Shown here: positions 41,439 through 50,260 of the stretch, piece after piece | Layout of the letters: every line of letters begins with the position of its first letter | Position numbering within the stretch: position 1 is the first letter of the stretch | DNA from: Enterocloster aldenensis | GTDB lineage: Bacteria > Bacillota > Clostridia > Lachnospirales > Lachnospiraceae | DNA: 64,000 bases | Direction of reading: 5' to 3' | NCBI RefSeq assembly: GCF_003434055.1 | Contig: NZ_QVEX01000001.1 | Span: forward strand, 683,824-747,823 | Notes under the pieces: generated by a model | What the model was told of the DNA's origin: nothing | The model's input: the letters and a program-made list of their open reading frames with translations, nothing else | Database searches by the model: none | Position numbers and translations under genes: made by a program

Positions 41439-42413
41439 CTAATGTTCCCTCAGCAGCGCTTCCACTTTCCCGAAGAATTCCCTGGAAAATGCCTCTACGT
41501 CCACAAAGAGCGCAGCCTCCATCTCATAATTCCTATCATTACAGCGCAGCACGTTCTCCGTTGTCTTGCCTGCCTGTGGCCCCTCTGTAAAGCACATCAT
41601 ATGCATGGGTATGGTGGTCAGGATCTCCGGATGGACCGCAGCCACCGCAGCCAGCGGGTCATGAAGCCCGCAGCCGCCCAGATACGGATGGAACTTCTGG
41701 TAAGCGCCCAGATAATGCTTCAGCGCCTCGTACAGGAACAATGCGCTCTTAGTTCCGATGTCATGCCAGCGCTCATGGTCCTCAAAGCTGAACAATGTCT
41801 TGCGTGTCACATCCAGCCCCACCAGCACAACCGGCAGCTTTGAATCCAGCACCTCGGCCGTGGCCGGGATGTCCAGCCTCACATTGGCCTCACTGAGGGC
41901 TTCCGTATACGTCCCTGTATTCCCGGGGGAAGCAATGGCCCCTCCCATCACATAGACCGCCCCTGCTTTCACCGCCGTGGCGCTGTCTTTCCTCAGCACC
42001 CTGGCAATGTCGGTAAGAGGACCGCTTGTAACCCAGTACAGTTCCTGACCGTACCGCTCAATCATGCCAAGGATGAAATCCGTGGCTTCCCCGGGCTTTG
42101 CCCCGGAATGATCCTCAGGACTGCTTGGTCCCAGCACGCCCCCAAGCCCCTCACATCCGTGAAAACGGCTTCCGCCGCTGTAATCATTGGGAATGCCGCT
42201 TAAGGGCGTCTCACTTCCCATGACCACAGGGATATCCTCCCTGCCAAACAGCTTAAGCACTGCCATGGTATTCCGGTACACATTGCCGATATGCCCCATG
42301 CCGTAGGATACGGTTATCCCCACCACCTCGCATTCCTTTTGCGCCAGAAGGTAGGCAATGGCCAACGCGTCGTCGATTCCTGTGTCACAGCTGTATAATA
42401 TCTTTTTTCCCAT
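41439..42413 (-). CDS. inosine-uridine-preferring nucleoside hydrolase
   Basis: A 324-residue nucleoside hydrolase that splits ribonucleosides into base and ribose. The N-terminal SCDTGIDDALAIAYLL holds the Asp cluster that binds calcium (usually DTDPGxDDA, here slightly altered), followed by VTSGPLTDIARVL near residue 130 and a C-terminal HDPLAAVAAV Asp. It lies between the YjjI-type gene and the deoxyribosyltransferase. The cytoplasmic location fits processing after ABC import. Confidence 0.92.
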   Translation of the reverse strand: MGKKILYSCDTGIDDALAIAYLLAQKECEVVGITVSYGMGHIGNVYRNTMAVLKLFGREDIPVVMGSETPLSGIPNDYSGGSRFHGCEGLGGVLGPSSPEDHSGAKPGEATDFILGMIERYGQELYWVTSGPLTDIARVLRKDSATAVKAGAVYVMGGAIASPGNTGTYTEALSEANVRLDIPATAEVLDSKLPVVLVGLDVTRKTLFSFEDHERWHDIGTKSALFLYEALKHYLGAYQKFHPYLGGCGLHDPLAAVAAVHPEILTTIPMHMMCFTEGPQAGKTTENVLRCNDRNYEMEAALFVDVEAFSREFFGKVEALLREH

Positions 42414-42473
42414 GTTAAACCCCCGGTTCCTTCGATTCTTTATTTCCTCTTATGGCATCCGCAGCCGGACCGC

Positions 42474-43964
42474 TCATGCCTTCCTCACACTGCGCTCAAA
42501 TATGTGAAGTCCTTTGCTGGCCCCGCTGCCCAGCACAGTGGAATTGCCCAGGCAGGCCTCTCCTGCCTCATACCGTTCCATGTCCGAGCGTTTCACCAGA
42601 TAACCGGTCACGCGCACCACATCGGAATTGCTGGAGTAAAATGAAAAATACCGCATCCCTTCTTTGAACGCTCCCTTTATGATATCCAGCACCGCCCCGG
42701 GATTCTTCTTTGCGGTTTCCTCAAAGGGAAACAGTTCCCCGATTCCCGCTGCAAAATGCTTCTGGGTCCTGGCGGTAAACAGAAGCTGCTCCGGCAGGGC
42801 CGGTTCCTCCCCCACCGGTATCCTGGTGTTGGGGGTCACCCCGGTATCCGTGGAAATCCCCACCTGCCCGTGCATTGCGAAACTGCCGTATCTGGGCTTA
42901 TAGGCAGACACCTGGTCATGGATCCGGTCCAGGACCATGAGCGCGAAGTCCTCTGCCTCCCTGCCATGACCGTAGCGTTCTTCAGGCTTATCAAGCTTTT
43001 GCACCGTGTTCACGCACTCAGCCAGCCCCACCAGCCCGAACATGCCCACGAACCTGTCTTTATGGATCAGGCCTTCCTGGCTGAGGAAGGTATTCTCAAG
43101 GAACCGCGCCTCCTCAAATATGTATGTATCCCGTTTGTCCATCTGCTCACACTGGGCGGCCACTGCTGCCGGCAGCAGTTCATTAAGGAAATGCTCCCTG
43201 TCCACTGCCGCCTCCCCAAGGGCCCTCATATTAAGCCTTCCAAGGGTCAGGCCGCCCCCGCCGATGGGAAGGGCGTTATAACAGCTCACAATCGCATAAT
43301 CCGGCCCCCAGTCAGCCGCATACATGGCATCGTTGACAAAGCTGGGCTTTGCGGTAATAAGGCCTGTCTCAATGGCCATGCAGGCAAAATCATCCGTGGT
43401 GTGCCCATTATAAATCAGGGACATGTTGGGCACCGGACGCTGCATCTGCGCGGACAGCTCCAATATAAGCCTTCCTGCCTTTGTGTCATAAGGTCCGATA
43501 TCCGCATGGCAGAAGGAATCGCTGATGGTGCGGTCCACATGGGTCAGGAAAATACGGATGGCGTGTCTGGCCTCCTCCTCATCCCTTACAAAAGGCTCCA
43601 GCAGCCTGTCAATGTGGCCGATGTACACAGGTCCCCCGATAACGGAAGGCACATGCCTGTAAAGGATTAAAAGGTTGGAAACCGCGTCCCATATGTCCTC
43701 AGGCGGTTCCAACATCAGGAACCTGCTGCCCTGCTTCATGAATTTATCATAGTCAGGAAGCACGTACCTTGGGCGGTAAGGCGCATTGCCCTCCCCCATG
43801 TCAAATATAATTCCCTTATCCGCAAACCACCGTGCCTCCCTGCTAAGAGGCACCGGATCCGGCGTGTTCTCGGCCGCCTGCGCCAGGGCCGTCAGCCTCT
43901 GGGGATATGTAAGCCTTGGATCTGATAATATGCCTTTGATGGTTTCTTCGATTCCCTGTGTCAT
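42474..43964 (-). CDS. yjjI: YjjI-family glycyl radical enzyme (DUF3029)
   Basis: A 496-residue protein matching the YjjI family, an uncharacterised branch of glycyl radical enzymes. The glycyl radical site is RVTGYLVKRSD near the C-terminus, and a candidate thiyl Cys lies in YAIVSCYNALP near residue 227. Activation needs a radical SAM partner (YjjW in E. coli), which is not in the window. In E. coli yjjI lies beside the deo nucleoside genes. Here it follows the LacI regulator (39 nt) and leads the nucleoside hydrolase, so a role in deoxyribose or nucleoside breakdown is plausible but not established. The radical is oxygen-sensitive, fitting an anaerobe. Confidence 0.88.
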   Translation of the reverse strand: MTQGIEETIKGILSDPRLTYPQRLTALAQAAENTPDPVPLSREARWFADKGIIFDMGEGNAPYRPRYVLPDYDKFMKQGSRFLMLEPPEDIWDAVSNLLILYRHVPSVIGGPVYIGHIDRLLEPFVRDEEEARHAIRIFLTHVDRTISDSFCHADIGPYDTKAGRLILELSAQMQRPVPNMSLIYNGHTTDDFACMAIETGLITAKPSFVNDAMYAADWGPDYAIVSCYNALPIGGGGLTLGRLNMRALGEAAVDREHFLNELLPAAVAAQCEQMDKRDTYIFEEARFLENTFLSQEGLIHKDRFVGMFGLVGLAECVNTVQKLDKPEERYGHGREAEDFALMVLDRIHDQVSAYKPRYGSFAMHGQVGISTDTGVTPNTRIPVGEEPALPEQLLFTARTQKHFAAGIGELFPFEETAKKNPGAVLDIIKGAFKEGMRYFSFYSSNSDVVRVTGYLVKRSDMERYEAGEACLGNSTVLGSGASKGLHIFERSVRKA

Positions 43965-44003
43965 GAATAATCCTCCTAATTAAAGTACAGCCTCCTGGAC
44001 GTC

Positions 44004-45014
44004 CTACCGCTTCTCACTGCCGCGGATGATCAGCCTGGTCCGCAGCATCACTTCCCTGCGGCGCTTTTTAGCAGCCGGTCCCTTCATGCGGTCAGTCAGA
44101 AGCCCGAAGGCAATCTCCCCCATCTCCTGCATGGGCCTGTCCATCACGGTAAGCTCATATCCAATGGAATTGAGAAGGGAGATGTCATCAAATCCCACCA
44201 GCCCCAGATCCTTGCCGGGCAGTAAGTTATGCTCATTCATAAAGCGGATGCAGCCCAGGGTGCACGAACTGCAGGTTGCCAGCACGGCCGTGGGAGGATT
44301 GTCAAGCCTCTGGAAGGCCTCGCATGCCTGGTATCCGCTTTTCTCATCAAAATCACCCGGGTAGATATATTCGTCCCTTATCTCCAGTCCATGGTCCTTC
44401 AGGCACTGTATGTATCCCTCCAGCCTTGTCCTGCCCTTTTTCACCACTTCCGGGCAGGTGATGATCCCTATATCCCGGTGTCCTGATTCAATCAGCAGTT
44501 CCACGCCGTCATACACTACTTTTTTATTGTCAATCAGTACAATATCAAAATCGCCCTCCTGGAAGTCCCTGTCAATCAGGACCACCGGGATCCCGGACTC
44601 TTCCGCGTTCCACAGAAGTTCCTCGGTCCGGATATCCGGTTCAATGACCGGAAGCAGCAGGATTCCCGACACCCGGTGTTCCATGGCCTGGGCTACCGCA
44701 TTCCGCTCCCGTTCCTTGTCCTCGGAGGTATTGAAAAACAGGATGCTGTATCCCTGCATGGCTGCCTGTTCTTCTATGGCATCCAGCACATTGGCAAAAA
44801 ACGGATTGAGCCTGTTTGACATAATCACGGCAATCATGGAAGTGTCATTGCGCGTCAGGCTTCTGGCCACTGCGTTTGGCCTGTATCCATTCTCTTCTAT
44901 TACCGCTTCAATCTTTTTGCGGGTTTCATCCTTCACATAACCTTTGTTATTAATCACACGTGATACCGTTGCAACCGAAACCCCTGACAGCTTTGCAATA
45001 TCGGATATTGTCAT
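44004..45014 (-). CDS. LacI-family transcriptional regulator
   Basis: A 336-residue repressor with an N-terminal helix-turn-helix and hinge (MTISDIAKLSGVSVATVSRV) and a periplasmic-binding-like effector domain. It is the first gene of the nucleoside operon and is preceded by three LacI-type operator-like sites, so it probably represses itself and the operon until a nucleoside or ribose-type inducer appears, like CytR or RbsR. The ATG follows GGGGGAGGGACTGAT. Confidence 0.93.
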   Translation of the reverse strand: MTISDIAKLSGVSVATVSRVINNKGYVKDETRKKIEAVIEENGYRPNAVARSLTRNDTSMIAVIMSNRLNPFFANVLDAIEEQAAMQGYSILFFNTSEDKERERNAVAQAMEHRVSGILLLPVIEPDIRTEELLWNAEESGIPVVLIDRDFQEGDFDIVLIDNKKVVYDGVELLIESGHRDIGIITCPEVVKKGRTRLEGYIQCLKDHGLEIRDEYIYPGDFDEKSGYQACEAFQRLDNPPTAVLATCSSCTLGCIRFMNEHNLLPGKDLGLVGFDDISLLNSIGYELTVMDRPMQEMGEIAFGLLTDRMKGPAAKKRRREVMLRTRLIIRGSEKR

Positions 45015-45075
45015 ATCAGTCCCTCCCCCTTCTGCTGGATTTTATATTTACAGCTATCACTATGGCCTGTTTTGT

Positions 45076-45104
45076 GATAGCGTTTACATATGTTACCGCT
45101 TACA
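45076..45104. promoter_or_regulatory. tandem LacI-type operator sites
   Basis: GATAGCGTTTACATA and TGTTACCGCTTACA lie side by side. They match the LacI/GalR pattern TGTAANCGNTTNCA, and the second almost equals the distal site at 45213. They are 60-90 bp upstream of the regulator start. Confidence 0.65.
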
Positions 45105-45212
45105 CATTTCTGTTGAAAATCGTCCCCCTCCTGCGATTATCCTGAATAAAATGGTAGTTATGGGACTATTTTCAATCAATTTGGCGAATTCGGCAACTTG
45201 CTCCTGTAAATA

Positions 45213-45226
45213 GGTAACCGCTTACA
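45213..45226. promoter_or_regulatory. distal LacI-type operator
   Basis: GGTAACCGCTTACA repeats the site at 45091 with two mismatches, about 122 bp away, a distance that would allow DNA looping. The rest of 45015-45572 holds the operators, a GC-rich repeat and no gene. Confidence 0.6.
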
Positions 45227-45403
45227 TATTTTCAATCATGATTCTAGCACAGTTTGCGGTTTTATTCAATAGCAATTATGCATTTTGTATATTTTTTTCA
45301 TGTGCCGGCCCTGATTTTTACCCAATCCACAACATTGTACCGGCCCTTATGCCTGATTGGCAATCCATATATGCCCCCTGCATGCGCCAGGGTGTGTCCG
45401 GAA

Positions 45404-45482
45404 ATCATGTCGGGCCGGCCGTCGGGATATCATGTCGGAGCGGCCGGGTCGGGATATCATGTCGGGCCGGCCGTGCCGGGAT
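45404..45482. repeat. triple 25-27-bp tandem repeat
   Basis: Three copies beginning ATCATGTCGG and ending CGGGAT lie at 45404-45428, 45429-45455 and 45456-45482. Each centres on a GC-rich palindromic core (GGCCGGCC or a variant). The array sits 90 bp before the M23 peptidase start, within its likely promoter or leader. Confidence 0.88.
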
Positions 45483-45572
45483 ATGGGGCCACGGTCATAT
45501 TCCAGCCCGGACCATCATAAGATTAACATAGAAGCCCTTTATATGGGGCCCCTTGTCAGGAGGCGGTATATC

Positions 45573-46799
45573 ATGAAATTCATCGACATGCTTAAGAAGC
45601 ATTTACATATCAGTACCAAGACTGTCATCTATCTGGAGATGACAGCCCTCAGCGCGCTGTGTCTCAGCATCTTCCTGTACAGGACAGACTCAGGCCAGGC
45701 CGTGATGAGCCAGGCTGCCAGGCTTGCAGGTTATATCAATCCCCTGGAGGACGCAGGCACCCCCGGCCAGGACAATGGGAAGGAAAAGAAAAAAGAGTAC
45801 ATTAAATGGGTGGAGTTCCATGTGACCGCGGAGGCCATGAACCAGGCCTTCCGGTATGATGTGGATACCTGCCAGGCGGAAAGGCACCTGAACTGGGTGG
45901 ACCTTTTGGCTTATCTCGGCGCCAGGTACGGGGGTGATTTCAGCAAATATAAGCCGGAGCATATGAGGGCTGTGGCTGAGAAGCTGAAGACCGGTGAGAC
46001 CACCATGGAAGAATTGACAAAAGACATGAAATACTACGCTTATTACAGGGAAGCCTACGGCGCCGTGTTAGACGGCATGGTGGGCCAGTTCCAGGCCGAA
46101 ATACCGGCCAGCGAGGCGCCTGCGGCCTATCTCCCCTCAGGAGTGGCGGGAGGCGCTCCCGGGGACCCTGCCACTGTCTGGGTGACAAAGTACGGGCTAA
46201 AGGCATTTTCTCCCATTGCAAAGGGATTTCCCTACAGTGATTTTGATGATTTCGGGGTATCCAGAAGCTATGGCTTCAAGCGCCAGCACCTGGGACACGA
46301 TATGATGGGGCAGGTGGGCACGCCTGTGATTGCAGTGGAATCCGGCTACGTGGAAGCCATGGGCTGGAACCAGTATGGCGGCTGGCGGCTGGGCATCCGC
46401 AGCTTTGACCACAAACGCTACTACTATTACGCCCATCTGCGCAAGAACTATCCCTACCAGTCAGGCCTTAAGGAAGGATCCGTGGTCCAGGCAGGGGATG
46501 TGGTGGGGTATCTTGGACGTACCGGATACAGCAGGACGGAGAATACGAATAATATTGACGAACCCCATCTCCACTTTGGGCTGGAGCTGATATTTGACGA
46601 ATCCCAGAAAGAGAGCAACAATGAGATATGGGTCAGCTGCTATGAACTTGTAAAGTTCCTGAACATGAACCGCAGCGAGACAGTAAAAGTGGAGGGCACC
46701 AAGGAATGGAAGCGTCTTTACCAGACAAAGGATCCCCTGGCGCCCGCCACGCCTTCCGAGGCAGCGCCTCCGGCGCCGTCAGCCTCACACGATGAATAG
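45573..46799 (+). CDS. M23-family metallopeptidase, membrane-anchored
   Basis: A 408-residue protein with an N-terminal membrane helix (TVIYLEMTALSALCLSIFLY), an extracytoplasmic stalk and a C-terminal M23 (LytM-type) domain. The zinc ligands are seen in HLGHDMMG (near residue 245) and HLHFGLEL (near 335), so it is probably an active peptidoglycan endopeptidase. A Pro/Ala tail follows. The start at 45573 has AGGAGG 10 nt upstream; the open frame extends back to 45357 through the repeat array, but without a ribosome site. Confidence 0.9.
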   Translation: MKFIDMLKKHLHISTKTVIYLEMTALSALCLSIFLYRTDSGQAVMSQAARLAGYINPLEDAGTPGQDNGKEKKKEYIKWVEFHVTAEAMNQAFRYDVDTCQAERHLNWVDLLAYLGARYGGDFSKYKPEHMRAVAEKLKTGETTMEELTKDMKYYAYYREAYGAVLDGMVGQFQAEIPASEAPAAYLPSGVAGGAPGDPATVWVTKYGLKAFSPIAKGFPYSDFDDFGVSRSYGFKRQHLGHDMMGQVGTPVIAVESGYVEAMGWNQYGGWRLGIRSFDHKRYYYYAHLRKNYPYQSGLKEGSVVQAGDVVGYLGRTGYSRTENTNNIDEPHLHFGLELIFDESQKESNNEIWVSCYELVKFLNMNRSETVKVEGTKEWKRLYQTKDPLAPATPSEAAPPAPSASHDE

Positions 46800-46813
46800 G
46801 GGGGCGTCTTCCG

Positions 46814-48241
46814 CTATCCCATCAGGGTCTTCACCACATCCCGCAGCAGGGTATCCCCGCCCACATTCCCCGGGAAAATAATATAGGGGATGCCCGGGAA
46901 CCTGCTTTCCGGCCCGGTCCGCCACACAGGCACGCCGGGCCCTATCTGCCCCTGGACCCAGGCCCGTTTCACATGAAGGGCCTTTGTGCCCACATCGCTG
47001 GAGGTAATACCTCCCTTTGCAACAATGAACCCGGGAGCTGTCCTTAAGCGGCCTGCCAGCTGCTGTACTGCCTCCGATATCCGGACCGAACGTTCCAGCG
47101 CCTGTTCCGGCGTATCGCCTTTTACGGACAGTAGGCGGCGTTTGGTATACACGGCAACGGTCATCCCCTGGCGGATGTATGCCTCCTCCTGTTTGACGAC
47201 AGAATTAATCTCTTCTTCCATGGCGGCATCATCCGTCACCTTGTCTGAGTCAAACTCAATCAGACGGATTCCCGGCACTTCCTTTAGCGCTTCCAGCTGC
47301 GCCGTGGTTTTCTGCGTATGGGACCCCACCAGGATCAGGCCGCCTGACCGGCTGCGGCTTCCCATGACCTCTTCACCGGTAAGAATCCCCCGGTCCTCCA
47401 CTGCCCCAAACTCCTTTAAAAAACCGGCCGCCGTCCGGAACAGGAACCGTTTTCCCCGTCCCATTGCCCGGTAAAGCGCAATGCAGAACACCTTCAGGTC
47501 CAGCGGCGTCAGGGCGTTCACCACTATTTTCCCAAAACCGGCCGCCGACATCAGCTGCCGCTCCACCCCGTCTAAATCCATGGCCCGCAGCTGCGCCACG
47601 GATATGCAGGTCACATCCTCTTTTTTGTATGCGCCCTTGGTTTTTTCCTCAATATATTTCCTTAAATCCGAGGCTTGGTAACCAAAGGTCTTATCCTTTG
47701 CAAATTCCGTCATGCCGGCCGGGACCAGCCAATCCCCTTCTTTCACATAATGCACATTCCCGTATGTATACCTGCCGCCTTCACTGAAAAACGGGCAGAA
47801 CACCTCCCCGTGGATTTCCTCTCCGGTACAGGATTCCAGCGTCTCCTTAAGCACCTCGGTTTCCAGGGGATAATGCCCCCTAAGGGTAGAGTCCCCCCTG
47901 CTTACCACCGCAAACCCAATTCCCAGTTCTTTCCCTGCCGACGCCAGCTCCCGCCCGATTTCCCGGTGCACCTGCCGGGTCCGGTCCGGGCAGAAGCTTC
48001 TGGAATTGGTCAGGAGGAAAAACATTTTCCCCGGTTCCAGGAATCCCTGGCGGATGCTGTCCCGGCTCCAATCCGTATACACAGGAACATCATGTACGGT
48101 CTGCACCCCTGTGGGGTCGTCATCCAGGACAATGATTTTATGCCTGTCCTTCTTTGCCTCTTCCTTTAAGTAAAGCCGGATGGCCTGGGAATCCAGGCCA
48201 TCCTTCCAGGGTAAATCATCATAATATAACTGCTTATCCAT
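46814..48241 (-). CDS. four-carbon acid sugar kinase (DUF1537/OtnK-like)
   Basis: A 475-residue kinase of the DUF1537 family, which phosphorylates C4 acid sugars such as erythronate, threonate or their 3-oxo forms. The N-terminal IIVLDDDPTGVQTVHD and VVSRGDSTLRGHYPLE motifs are diagnostic, and a nucleotide-binding C-terminal domain follows (FIVAKGGITSSDVGTKAL near 400). It is the last gene of the aldolase-TctCBA-kinase operon, 14 nt after TctA. The dehydrogenase that usually precedes the kinase step is absent. Confidence 0.92.
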   Translation of the reverse strand: MDKQLYYDDLPWKDGLDSQAIRLYLKEEAKKDRHKIIVLDDDPTGVQTVHDVPVYTDWSRDSIRQGFLEPGKMFFLLTNSRSFCPDRTRQVHREIGRELASAGKELGIGFAVVSRGDSTLRGHYPLETEVLKETLESCTGEEIHGEVFCPFFSEGGRYTYGNVHYVKEGDWLVPAGMTEFAKDKTFGYQASDLRKYIEEKTKGAYKKEDVTCISVAQLRAMDLDGVERQLMSAAGFGKIVVNALTPLDLKVFCIALYRAMGRGKRFLFRTAAGFLKEFGAVEDRGILTGEEVMGSRSRSGGLILVGSHTQKTTAQLEALKEVPGIRLIEFDSDKVTDDAAMEEEINSVVKQEEAYIRQGMTVAVYTKRRLLSVKGDTPEQALERSVRISEAVQQLAGRLRTAPGFIVAKGGITSSDVGTKALHVKRAWVQGQIGPGVPVWRTGPESRFPGIPYIIFPGNVGGDTLLRDVVKTLMG

Positions 48242-48255
48242 ATCCGTCTCCTCCT

Positions 48256-49755
48256 CTATGGGGCTGTCTCCTGATTTTTCTTTTTCCTTTCCTTCAGCTC
48301 ACTGCGCATGGAAAGCACCACCATGACTGCTGTCAGGATAAAGAACACCAGGGCAATGGGGGATGACAGGATGGGAAGGAAACTGCCCTCGGTGCGCATC
48401 AGGGAGCGCCGTACATTTTCCTCCAGCAGGGGCGCCAGGATGAATCCCACCACCATGGGCGCCAGCGGGTATTCCCAGCGCTTAAGGATATACCCCACCA
48501 GCCCGAAGATGACCATGACCAGTATGTCAAAAATACGGTTGTTGGCTGAAAATGAACCCACAAAGCAGCATGCAATCACCACAGGCAGCAGATAGGAGCC
48601 CGGAATGCTTAAAACCTTGGAAAACAGCGGGAGCCCCAGAAGTTCCGATACCATCATCACCAGGTTTGCGATTATAAATGCCGCAAAGAGCGCATAGACC
48701 AGGGCGGCGCTTGTTTTAAACAGCAGCGGGCCCGGGGTGATGCTGTGGATCTGGAATCCGGCCAGCACCATGGAGGTGGCGTTATCCCCAGGAATGCCCA
48801 GGGTCAGAAGGACAATCAGGGCGCCTCCAATCGTGGCATTGTTGGCTGTTTCCGAAGCCACGATGCCGTCCATTATCCCGGTCCCGAATTTCTCCGGATA
48901 TTTGGAACGTTTTTTACAGAACGCGTAAGCCAGGAGATTGGAGGCATTCCCTCCGATTCCCGGAAGCATCCCCACTGCCAGGCCGATAAAAGCTGCCGGG
49001 ATGGCATTTTTCAGCTGATATACAAATTCCCTGAAGCTTAACCCGAATCCCTTAACCCTGGCAGCCGGCGCCCTCTGGATGGACGTGGGGCCCTTGGCAG
49101 CGGTATCTATTATCTGGGATACGGCAAAGGTGCCGATGAGCAGCGGGACCAGGTTGAATCCAGCAGCCAGGCTGGATATACCGCCCGTGTACCTGGTATA
49201 GGAACTGAGGCGGTCAATGCCCACAAAGGAAAACCCAATGCCAAGGAGACAGGACAGGAGTCCTTTATTGATATTCCCTGCCGAAAGCCCCGACACGGTG
49301 GTAAGCGCAAACAATATGACCGCAAAATACTCATAGGGCCCAAACTTCAGCGCCACCCCTGCAATGGCCGGCCCCAGATAGGTCAGCACCAGGGCGCTGA
49401 ATATACCGCCCACGAATGAAAAAACAATGGCGGTCCCCAATGCCTTGCCTGCCTCCCCTCTCTGGGCCATGGGATAGCCGTCAAAGCAGGTGGCAATGGA
49501 TGAGGGTGTTCCGGGAATCCCAAGCAGGATTGCTGAGATCAGTCCCCCTGAAAGGCCGCCCACATAGATAGCTATCAAAAATGCAATGCCGTTAACCGGT
49601 TCCATGCCAAATGTAATGGGCAGGAACAATGCCAGCGCCGTAAATGCCGATAACCCCGGTATGGCGCCAAAGACAATCCCGGCAACCACGCCTCCGATAA
49701 TGAGAAACAAGGTGGCGGGATGGAGCACTGCCATAAATCCTTCAATAAGCTGCAT
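48256..49755 (-). CDS. tripartite tricarboxylate transporter permease TctA
   Basis: A 499-residue, about 12-helix membrane protein, the large subunit of a TctABC-type importer for small carboxylates. GAIPGLSAFTALALFLPITF near residue 30 and ILLGIPGTPSSIATCFDGYP near 80 are the conserved loops that bind the ligand path. It follows TctB by 10 nt, and its ATG follows GGAGGAGAT. Confidence 0.94.
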   Translation of the reverse strand: MQLIEGFMAVLHPATLFLIIGGVVAGIVFGAIPGLSAFTALALFLPITFGMEPVNGIAFLIAIYVGGLSGGLISAILLGIPGTPSSIATCFDGYPMAQRGEAGKALGTAIVFSFVGGIFSALVLTYLGPAIAGVALKFGPYEYFAVILFALTTVSGLSAGNINKGLLSCLLGIGFSFVGIDRLSSYTRYTGGISSLAAGFNLVPLLIGTFAVSQIIDTAAKGPTSIQRAPAARVKGFGLSFREFVYQLKNAIPAAFIGLAVGMLPGIGGNASNLLAYAFCKKRSKYPEKFGTGIMDGIVASETANNATIGGALIVLLTLGIPGDNATSMVLAGFQIHSITPGPLLFKTSAALVYALFAAFIIANLVMMVSELLGLPLFSKVLSIPGSYLLPVVIACCFVGSFSANNRIFDILVMVIFGLVGYILKRWEYPLAPMVVGFILAPLLEENVRRSLMRTEGSFLPILSSPIALVFFILTAVMVVLSMRSELKERKKKNQETAP

Positions 49756-49765
49756 AATCTCCTCC

Positions 49766-50242
49766 TTATCCTAATAATCCGGCGGGAAGGAAAATGCTGA
49801 ACGCACGATAAAACAGCTGGTAGATAAATATAGGCGCCACGATTGACAAGGCCGCTGTTATCAGGATTCCCTTCCTGGACTTCAAACTTTTTTCAGGCAG
49901 AAGCAGCAGGATCTGCACCATCAGATAGAAGGCAGTCATGATGATGAAGCCCACTGTCTGTACCAGCAGGGCATAGGCAAACAGGATTGCCATGGTGGCT
50001 GCCGCCCTTATGCTTATGCCCCCCTTTTCCCCATCCCCATGTTCCTTCTTCTCCTTTTTCAGGCCTCCCGCCACCTGTACCACGGCCAGAAGTCCCATGA
50101 GGACAGCCACGGTCCTGGGGAAAAACTGGGGCCCCATGGCGTCATTGGTGGTGACAACAATGGCATAAGAACCTGCATACAAAGCAACTGCAATGAGAAA
50201 AAATATCACGCCTGATAGTATTTCCTTTTTGTTATGTGACAT
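49766..50242 (-). CDS. tripartite tricarboxylate transporter TctB
   Basis: A 158-residue membrane protein with four hydrophobic segments, matching the small subunit TctB, which pairs with TctA. It is encoded between TctC (18-nt gap) and TctA. Confidence 0.88.
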   Translation of the reverse strand: MSHNKKEILSGVIFFLIAVALYAGSYAIVVTTNDAMGPQFFPRTVAVLMGLLAVVQVAGGLKKEKKEHGDGEKGGISIRAAATMAILFAYALLVQTVGFIIMTAFYLMVQILLLLPEKSLKSRKGILITAALSIVAPIFIYQLFYRAFSIFLPAGLLG

Positions 50243-50260
50243 TTTGCCTCCTTCCCAGAC

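Noticed and set aside
45404..45482. Tandem repeats considered as CRISPR or iterons
   Set aside because: Only three contiguous copies without spacers, and no cas or replication gene nearby.
45357..45572. Upstream extension of the M23 peptidase frame
   Set aside because: The extension runs through the repeat array and has no ribosome site, while AGGAGG precedes the ATG at 45573.
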